From RXIX01 sp003989075 (GTDB lineage Bacteria > Pseudomonadota > Gammaproteobacteria > Competibacterales > Competibacteraceae), in NCBI GenBank assembly GCA_029780415.1, contig JAKOYN010000081.1, positions 1-64,000 on the forward strand: a stretch of 64,000 nt of DNA. The letters are read 5' to 3'. This document shows positions 59,601 through 64,000 of the stretch, one piece after another; within the stretch, counting starts at the first letter, position 1; the number at the start of each line of letters is the position of its first letter. Below the pieces are notes generated by a model. That model was not told where the DNA came from. It saw nothing but the letters and a program-made list of their open reading frames with translations, and ran no database searches. A program made the translations under genes and the position numbers.

Positions 59601-59777
59601 GTCACCGACATACAGATCGACGCTGGCGCCTGCCAGACGCAGGCTGTCATCGAGCATGGCGGAGCCGGAAATGGTGATCATTGCTTCGGGTGGGGCATCG
59701 CTGTCGTTGTTGCAGGCCGGGGCCAGCATCAGGAGCAGTATCAGCAGGGGCAGATTGAGAAAGGCGCGGATGTTCAT
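56661..59777 (-). CDS. Large orphan lipoprotein of unknown family
   Basis: This 1038-residue protein has a signal peptide ending MLAPAC; the Cys at residue 22 is a likely but imperfect lipobox (Ala at -3). Residues ~33-110 look like a carboxypeptidase-regulatory-type beta sandwich (GASVDLYVGDDAYPWQTV, LGYFHFELP). Residues ~235-330 are strongly helical: a hydrophobic segment SALGGIFTKIGVSLLFAALF followed by amphipathic NEGFKRINEELYKISSQI. Further helices run to about 600, and the rest looks beta-rich with Cys pairs, including C-x5-C-x4-C near 836. The start ATG at 59777 has GGAG 9 bases upstream. GC is lower than in neighbours: 57481-57600 has 50 G/C in 120 bases, against 41 in 60 at 60241-60300 in cca. 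I do not recognise a family; acquisition by transfer is likely. Confidence 0.8.
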   Translation of the reverse strand: MNIRAFLNLPLLILLLMLAPACNNDSDAPPEAMITISGSAMLDDSLRLAGASVDLYVGDDAYPWQTVTTDHLGYFHFELPQSIAATQIRAAVHDGQIYNRATGQVEKRLDSGENLLAYLTPQGEAGGYALHLNPQNDYLTRWLMARSQSESELAQTLGTRLNLDPLWVAGALQRGSLLFAPPELTACLGGVYGSLLTNDQVDLGMDGGGLAALAAGINGCAPFPQSLGFDWEWKDLVSDGAKELVSTGLKEFAKWAEFSSALGGIFTKIGVSLLFAALFPAEDPNKVVLDALNEGFKRINEELYKISSQITVINAIVSQLGNVVIDGTAYNTVLTSLNTVPFAKITAATTTTKRLVDYQKDYLKSGDLEQGTAQSLKNWQTDVVNGFLADQNVRGITEPLAAIVNTLNAQYSSGPSKTPFIDIAGRVSLRTEFRQDSSTGEYLMTVDDNLPQTVNRIAKTATATYLALLNHLNLAYAVQQKYLMMNEQNRVVQAALQDLKKTYLTPSEYRDFQKKYKDKGIYYGDAYNNAIRDSSRYYADAVMLLTQHYQRVIESLQQMAQNYYYSSNVGPGVDAPFRGDATLANINKLMSDVLVAANHYRGTPLLLKDRNNPKTAYVPAAADFKATQAYVTLDYRTPFRFRTNSRGRSMPGNWQASAYNDAKGATVEVLDCNGSPILYVKGTHITDSHYDSPATLGALLRDKSDVFHFLDGYASPDVGESGWQFQYRLSDAIKGNNSFDYRNVAADLKFLVPVDKFTAPNCGGRNKLTVRAPVHLATGEYRNFSFDMSDYINGRDLKDDRSSLTRLNMDNYYEGSYIALGSHNLAMGIGSGFCDETDACNYIRCDGKDSKAFPPHIEPGVRLAEHKIITDNGVTLPLVTMNPNSYANVFHDGNGISFFYAYKGAREYQSLLRENTRATNIVAYRVDSKDAAPRADDQLSFSYIQTLDARLTHWGGCGDFSRFDPSFKSLNKSYSVHLADVIAAKEPGDWIVDRPVDLRLVIDYAGTDYLHPLPGRDSRNWRAYGAFASEINKTFRRP

Positions 59778-59898
59778 CGTTATAATCTCCATCTTCACGC
59801 ACGGGACCGGCACGGCTGATGTTAAGGCCGCTCATATGCAGTCTACCCGAAACCCTGATAAAAAAAATGGTTATCACCACCCATGCGTGGCAATCGCC

Positions 59899-59904
59899 TA
59901 TTAT
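59899..59904 (+). promoter_or_regulatory. Possible -10 element for cca
   Basis: TATTAT lies 38 bases before the cca ATG in the 165-base divergent gap with the large lipoprotein gene. No good -35 box is seen. The gap is AT-richer than its surroundings and contains an A8 run near 59860. Confidence 0.3.
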
Positions 59905-59942
59905 GCCGCCTGCACAATCCAACCCAATGAGCGCAAACAGTC

Positions 59943-61181
59943 ATGGATATTTATCTGGTCGGCGGCGCAGTGCGCGATGAGCTGCTGGGTCTGCCGGTCA
60001 CGGAGCGTGATTGGGTGGTGGTCGGGGCTACGCCTGAACTGCTGCTCAAGGACGGCTTCCGCCCAGTGGGCAAGGATTTCCCGGTATTCCTGCACCCACA
60101 CACCCATGAGGAATATGCCCTGGCGCGTACCGAGCGCAAGAGCGCACCGGGTTATCACGGTTTCCAGGTGCACGCGGCCCCGGATGTGACCCTTGAAGAC
60201 GATCTGCGCCGCCGCGATCTAACCATTAACGCCATGGCCCGCGATGCCGAGGGCCGCCTGATCGATCCCTGGAGCGGCGTCCGCGATCTTGAACAGCGCT
60301 GGCTGCGTCATGTCTCGCCGGCGTTCACCGAAGATCCGGTCCGCATCCTGCGCATCGCCCGCTTCAGTGCCCGCTATGCACCACTGGGCTTTCGAATCGC
60401 GCCGGAAACGCTGGATCTGATGCAGCGGATGGTCGCCAGCGGTGAAGTCGATCATCTGGTGGCGGAGCGGGTATGGACGGAAATGGTGCGCGCTTTGGGC
60501 GAGGCGCAGCCGGAACGCTTTATTGAGACTCTGCGCGATTGCGGGGCGCTGGCGCGCCTCTTTCCTGAACTGGATCGCCTATTCGGCGTGCCGCAACCGC
60601 CGGCGCATCACCCGGAAATTGATACCGGTGTACATACCCTGATGGCGCTGGCGCAGGCGGTGCATCTGGGCGCTGATCCGGTGACCCGTTTCGCGGTGCT
60701 GGTGCACGATCTGGGCAAGGGCAGCACGCCGGCGCTGGAATGGCCACGCCATCTGGGCCATGAGCAGCGCGGCGCCGAGCTGGTGCGCGTGCTCAGCCAG
60801 CGCTTGCGCGTGCCCAACATGTACCGGGAATTGGGCGTACTCACGGCTCGCTATCACACGCACGCCCACCGGGCTCTGGGATTGCGCCCGAAAACCCTGC
60901 TCAAGCTGCTGCAGGGGCTGGACGCGCTGCGCAAGCCGCAACGCTTTGCACAGTTCCTGCTGGCCTGCGAGGCGGACGCCCGTGGCCGGCTGGGGCTGGA
61001 AGAACGTGCCTATCCGCAGGCGGAGCTGCTGCGGCAGGTACAGCACGCCGCCGCGAGCGTAGCGGCACGCACCCTGGTAGCGCAGGGTCTGAGCGGCCTG
61101 GCGCTGGCCGAGGCGCTGTTTCAGGCCCGGCTGGCGGCGATTACGGCAGCACGACGGGCTTTTGCACCTGCTGGCGCGTGA
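59943..61181 (+). CDS. cca: Multifunctional CCA tRNA nucleotidyltransferase
   Basis: Cca adds or repairs the 3' CCA end of tRNAs. The 412-residue protein (E. coli 412) begins MDIYLVGGAVRDELLGLPV, the polymerase-beta-type nucleotide-binding motif, with the catalytic acidic residues in ERDWVVVG. It continues with LRRRDLTINAMARD and the RILRIARFSARY neck. A C-terminal HD phosphohydrolase domain follows (HHPEIDTGVHTLMAL and LVHDLGKGSTP), characteristic of the gammaproteobacterial bifunctional form. It is convergent with eutC, with a 17-base gap. Confidence 0.96.
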   Translation: MDIYLVGGAVRDELLGLPVTERDWVVVGATPELLLKDGFRPVGKDFPVFLHPHTHEEYALARTERKSAPGYHGFQVHAAPDVTLEDDLRRRDLTINAMARDAEGRLIDPWSGVRDLEQRWLRHVSPAFTEDPVRILRIARFSARYAPLGFRIAPETLDLMQRMVASGEVDHLVAERVWTEMVRALGEAQPERFIETLRDCGALARLFPELDRLFGVPQPPAHHPEIDTGVHTLMALAQAVHLGADPVTRFAVLVHDLGKGSTPALEWPRHLGHEQRGAELVRVLSQRLRVPNMYRELGVLTARYHTHAHRALGLRPKTLLKLLQGLDALRKPQRFAQFLLACEADARGRLGLEERAYPQAELLRQVQHAAASVAARTLVAQGLSGLALAEALFQARLAAITAARRAFAPAGA

Positions 61182-61198
61182 ACGGCTGCCGCCGGGCG

Positions 61199-61984
61199 CT
61201 ATTGCGCAGGCAAGACAGCCGCCATCGCCCCATCCGGCAATGCCGCATCGCTGCAATCCTTCAGCTCCACGCCGCTCAGACCCAGACGCAAGGCCTCGCG
61301 GGCCAGCCAGGTCAGCTTGACTGCGGCAGCGGCATGGCTCAGTCCGGCGGTGCGGACATTGGAAATGCAGTTGCGTTCAGCGTTCTGCCGCCCGGCCTGC
61401 GGCGCGAAGGTCAGGTAAATACCCAGACTGTCGGGCGCACTCAGTCCAGGCCGCTCGCCAATCAGGATCACCGCCAGGCGCGCGCCCAGACATTCGCCCA
61501 CTGCATCCGCCAGCGCCACCCGCGCTTGGCGCGCCAGAAACACGCTCGGACAGACCGCAATGCCCGCTGCCGCCAAACGCGGCAAGGCTTCCGCCAGCAG
61601 CGGCAGGGTCTGCCCGGCCACGGCGATGGCTGACAATCCGTCGCCAACCACAAAAACCAGTTCCCCACTGCCGGCCGGCGTGCCGCGCAGCGCTGCCACC
61701 CGCGCCTGCGATGGCGCATCAAGCAGGCGGCCATGATCGGGCCGCTTCAGGTAGGCAGCGCGATCGGCCGCCTGGCTGTGCAGCTCGACCGCGTTGCATC
61801 CCAGCGCATGCAGGCCCGCGGCCAGCGGTGCGAAATCCAGGGGTTGCAGCACGGCATCGCGCGCCTGGGCATGGGCAAGCTGGAAACGCAGCACTTCATC
61901 AACCGGCACGGCGTGTCCGGCACGCCCAAGAGCAATGCGCGCGGTGGTAAAGCGGCGCAGGGACTGCCAGGGATCCGCGTTCAA
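61199..61984 (-). CDS. eutC: Ethanolamine ammonia-lyase small subunit
   Basis: EutC is the small subunit of the adenosylcobalamin-dependent ethanolamine ammonia-lyase, which splits ethanolamine to acetaldehyde and ammonia. The 261-residue protein has LRRFTTARIALGRAG at the start, LVFVVGDGLSAIAV, LIGERPGLSAPDSLGIYLTF in part (the B12-contacting region) and RNCISNVRTAGLSH. The N-terminal leader that targets EutC to microcompartments in enteric bacteria appears to be absent or short. It overlaps eutB by four bases (ATGA). Confidence 0.95.
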   Translation of the reverse strand: MNADPWQSLRRFTTARIALGRAGHAVPVDEVLRFQLAHAQARDAVLQPLDFAPLAAGLHALGCNAVELHSQAADRAAYLKRPDHGRLLDAPSQARVAALRGTPAGSGELVFVVGDGLSAIAVAGQTLPLLAEALPRLAAAGIAVCPSVFLARQARVALADAVGECLGARLAVILIGERPGLSAPDSLGIYLTFAPQAGRQNAERNCISNVRTAGLSHAAAAVKLTWLAREALRLGLSGVELKDCSDAALPDGAMAAVLPAQ

Positions 61985-63369
61985 GGTGCCTCCGCCAGAT
62001 AGCCGAGCAAGGGACTGGCCGGACCGGGTGCGGTCAGGCAGCCATCGGCGCTGAGAATGCCCAGCCGCTGCAGCCAGGCTTCGAACTCCGGTGCTGGGCG
62101 CAGACCGAGTACCGCGCGCAGATAAGCGGCATCGTGAAACGAGGTACTCTGGTAATTGAGCATGATGTCGTCGGCGCCCGGCACGCCCATGATGAAATTG
62201 ACCCCGGCGACACCGAGCAGGGTCAGCAGGGTATCCATGTCGTTCTGATCGGCCTCGGCGTGGTTGGTGTAGCAGATATCCACGCCCATCGGCAGGCCGA
62301 GCAGCTTGCCACAGCAGTGATCCTCCAGTCCGGCGCGCATGATCTGCTTGCCATCGTAGAGATATTCGGGACCGATGAAACCGACCACGCTGTTGACCAG
62401 CAGCGGCTCGAAACGCCGGGCGACCGCATAGGCGCGCGCCTCGCAGGTCTGCTGGTCGAGACCGTGATGGGCTTCGGCGGACAGCGCACTGCCCTGGCCG
62501 GTCTCGAAGTACATCACGTTATCGCCCAGCGTGCCGCGGCGCAGACTCCGCGCTGCATCAAGCGCCTCCTGCAGCACGGCCAGCGAAATGCCAAAGCCCC
62601 GGTTGGCCGCCTCGGTACCGGCAATGGATTGAAACACCAGATCCAGCGGCGCGGCCGGTTCCTGTTCGAGAATCCGCAATTGCGTGGTGACGTGGGCCAG
62701 CACACAGCTTTGCATGGGAATCTGATAGGCCTGGCGCAAATCGTCGAGCAGGCCGAGCAGAGTGCGCGTGGCAGCGGGGCTGTCACTGGCTGGATTGATG
62801 CCGATCACCGCATCGCCGCTGGCCTGGAGCAGACCATCCAGCACCGCCGCGAGGATGCCGCGCGGATCGTCGGTAGGATGATTGGGCTGCAGACGCGTGG
62901 CAAGCCGGCCCGGCAGGCCAATCGTGGTGCGAAACCGGGTCAGTACCCGGCATTTGCGCGCCACCGCGATCAGATCCTGATTGCGCATCAGTTTCGACAC
63001 CGCCGCGACCATTTCCGGAGTCAGGCCGGGCGCCAGCGCTGCCAGCGCCGCTGTATCCGCCAGCGGACCCAGCAGCCAGTCACGCAGTTCACCCACGCTC
63101 AGGCTCGCTACTGGTGCGAAGGCAGCGGCATCGTGGCTGTCCAGAATCAGTCGGGTGACTTCATCAACTTCGTAGGGTACCAGCGGCTGTTCGAGAAAGT
63201 GGCGCAGCGGAACCTCAGCCAGCGCCAGACAGGCCGCTGCCCGTTCCTCGGCGCAACTCGCCGCTACACCAGCCAGTTGATCACCGGAACGCTCCGGCGA
63301 AGCCCGCGCCAGCAGGGTTTGCAGATCAGCGAAGCGGTAGCGGCGAATGCCAACGGTGTGCATGTACAT
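61981..63369 (-). CDS. eutB: Ethanolamine ammonia-lyase large subunit
   Basis: EutB is the catalytic, substrate-binding subunit of ethanolamine ammonia-lyase. The 462-residue protein (E. coli 453) follows the family: SPERSGDQLAGVAA, TRLQPNHPTDDPRGI, GDAVIGINPASDS, VLAHVTTQLRIL, YFETGQGSALSAEAH, VGFIGPEYLYDGKQIMRAGL in part and DDIMLNYQSTSFHD. The ATG at 63369 is chosen because AGGAG lies 9 bases upstream; TTG and ATG alternatives lie within two codons. No eutA reactivase or shell-protein genes are in view. It sits between the permease and eutC in a simple catabolic operon. Confidence 0.96.
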   Translation of the reverse strand: MYMHTVGIRRYRFADLQTLLARASPERSGDQLAGVAASCAEERAAACLALAEVPLRHFLEQPLVPYEVDEVTRLILDSHDAAAFAPVASLSVGELRDWLLGPLADTAALAALAPGLTPEMVAAVSKLMRNQDLIAVARKCRVLTRFRTTIGLPGRLATRLQPNHPTDDPRGILAAVLDGLLQASGDAVIGINPASDSPAATRTLLGLLDDLRQAYQIPMQSCVLAHVTTQLRILEQEPAAPLDLVFQSIAGTEAANRGFGISLAVLQEALDAARSLRRGTLGDNVMYFETGQGSALSAEAHHGLDQQTCEARAYAVARRFEPLLVNSVVGFIGPEYLYDGKQIMRAGLEDHCCGKLLGLPMGVDICYTNHAEADQNDMDTLLTLLGVAGVNFIMGVPGADDIMLNYQSTSFHDAAYLRAVLGLRPAPEFEAWLQRLGILSADGCLTAPGPASPLLGYLAEAP

Positions 63370-63390
63370 CGGCAACAGCTCCTAAACACC

Positions 63391-63410
63391 CCTCTCCAGA
63401 GATGGAGAGG
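63391..63410 (-). repeat. Stem-loop between permease and eutB
   Basis: CCTCTCCA and TGGAGAGG form a perfect 8-bp stem with a GAGA tetraloop, 22 bases before the eutB start on the minus strand. It resembles the CCTCTCC/GGAGAGG hairpins common between proteobacterial genes, and could set differential mRNA stability between permease and lyase. There is no T-run. Confidence 0.4.
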
Positions 63411-63432
63411 AGTTGCGGGGACCCGAGACCGT

Positions 63433-64000
63433 TCAGGCTTCGACGTCGGCCAGCGCTGGGCGCAACGGCGCAGCGGCCGCTTCACCCCTGGCCAGCGCGA
63501 ATTCCTCTTCCGGCGACAGCACCAGGCGATGGCGACCCAGCAGGGCAAAGTAGAGAATGCCTGCCGCGTACCAGGCCGCCGCACCCATGACGCCGGCGCG
63601 ATAGACCGGATCGGCCAACTGCATGCACAGGGTCACGCTGGCAATCAGCAGCACCAGCCAGGCGCCGGTTTCACCCAGCGGACTGACAAAGGGTCGCGGA
63701 ATATGCGGCAGACGCCGGCGCAGCAGGATGAAGGACACCGCCTGGAAGCCATAGGAGATCATTGCGCCGAACACCGCCATGTTGAGCAGCGTACCGCCAA
63801 TCACCGCCGCACCCGCTTCACCGCCGGCCACCACCCAGATCACCAGCATCACCGCCAGTCCCATCAGCGCCCCGGTGATCAGCGCCACATGCGGCGTCTG
63901 CCGGGTGCCATGGGTCAGCGATAGAAAGCGCGGGAAGTAGCCCGCCCGCGACAGCGAGTAAATCTGCCGGCCAAAGGCGAAGATGATGGTGTGAAAACTG
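63433..64000 (-). CDS. Ethanolamine permease (APC family), C-terminal part
   Basis: This is the C-terminal 188 residues of an amino-acid/polyamine/organocation transporter; the N-terminal part lies beyond the right edge. Visible text includes FHTIIFAFGRQIYSLSRAG and YFPRFLSLTHGTRQTPHVAL (in part), which is typical of APC permeases, then three to four hydrophobic helices and a short cytosolic tail. The sequence style and the position directly upstream of eutB-eutC make ethanolamine the probable substrate (Eat-type permease). An ATG at 63888 is internal and not the real start. Confidence 0.85.
   Translation of the reverse strand, partial: SFHTIIFAFGRQIYSLSRAGYFPRFLSLTHGTRQTPHVALITGALMGLAVMLVIWVVAGGEAGAAVIGGTLLNMAVFGAMISYGFQAVSFILLRRRLPHIPRPFVSPLGETGAWLVLLIASVTLCMQLADPVYRAGVMGAAAWYAAGILYFALLGRHRLVLSPEEEFALARGEAAAAPLRPALADVEA

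Noticed and set aside
62134..63924. Plus-strand frame of nearly 600 codons opposite eutB and the permease
   Set aside because: Crosses two convincing genes and an intergenic hairpin; composition is that of a shadow frame.
1..64000. tRNA genes, CRISPR arrays, IS elements or integrase/attachment sites
   Set aside because: No cloverleaf-like sequence, regularly spaced repeats, transposase or integrase frames were seen on either strand.

Overview
This window is about 64 kb of gene-dense, high-GC chromosome from what is almost certainly a gammaproteobacterium. The evidence is the set of conserved neighbourhoods: miaB-ybeZ-ybeY-corC-lnt, bepA beside a TusA-like gene, tldD/pmbA, leuS-lptE-holA-proA-nadD-rsfS-rlmH-maf-rng-yhdP, purM-purN, and dcd-mrp-metG. 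A class III (PhaC/PhaE) polyhydroxyalkanoate (PHA) synthase and XrtA/PEP-CTERM regulators recall Chromatiales-like or deep-branching environmental lineages. I cannot name a genus. No rRNA, tRNA, CRISPR array, insertion sequence or prophage was seen.

Layout. 0-0.6 kb: a hairpin-rich leader and a small phasin-like gene. 0.6-10.3 kb: sohB, then the tRNA/ribosome/envelope operon miaB-ybeZ-ybeY-corC-lnt with a lytic-transglycosylase-like lipoprotein, a YbeL-like zinc-ribbon protein, a CDP-alcohol phosphatidyltransferase and an AI-2E/PerM-type transporter. 10.3-13.2 kb: an ACT-domain protein with a PaaK-type CoA ligase, and a secreted phytase-like protein. 13.3-17.9 kb: a full PHA locus, phaA-phaB-phaR facing phaE-phaC, with a candidate PhaR site upstream of phaA. 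17.9-23.7 kb: bepA, a TusA-like gene, pmbA, tldD and a nitrilase-family amidase. 23.7-38.7 kb: one long leftward run of housekeeping genes (leuS down to yhdP), into which a membrane diguanylate cyclase and a DJ-1/PfpI gene have been inserted. 38.8-45.1 kb: purM-purN, dcd, mrp and metG, with two small secreted cysteine-containing proteins either side of mrp. 45.1-52.5 kb: the PrsR/PrsK two-component system and an EPS sugar transferase, divergent from UDP-sugar dehydrogenase and epimerase genes. 52.5-56.5 kb: dnaQ, rnhA, a double-ATPase peptide transporter subunit and an aminopeptidase lipoprotein. 56.7-59.8 kb: a 1038-residue lipoprotein of unknown family with visibly lower GC. 59.9-64 kb: cca, then eutC-eutB and the C-terminal end of an ethanolamine permease.

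How the genes work together. The organism can condense and reduce acetyl-CoA (PhaA, PhaB), polymerise it (PhaC/PhaE) and probably sense granules with PhaR. It can take up and cleave ethanolamine without a microcompartment. It makes an exopolysaccharide under PrsK/PrsR control. Many neighbouring genes overlap by four bases (ATGA, GTGA, TTGA), so translational coupling is common and GTG/TTG starts are frequent. The most distinctive items are the orphan low-GC lipoprotein at 56.7-59.8 kb, the PhaE that lacks both ends of the family together with a separate phasin-like gene carrying a PhaE-tail-like motif, and the diguanylate cyclase inside a ribosome-maturation operon. I found no clearly new multi-gene system. 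Family names are from sequence reading and memory of the families, not from database searches.
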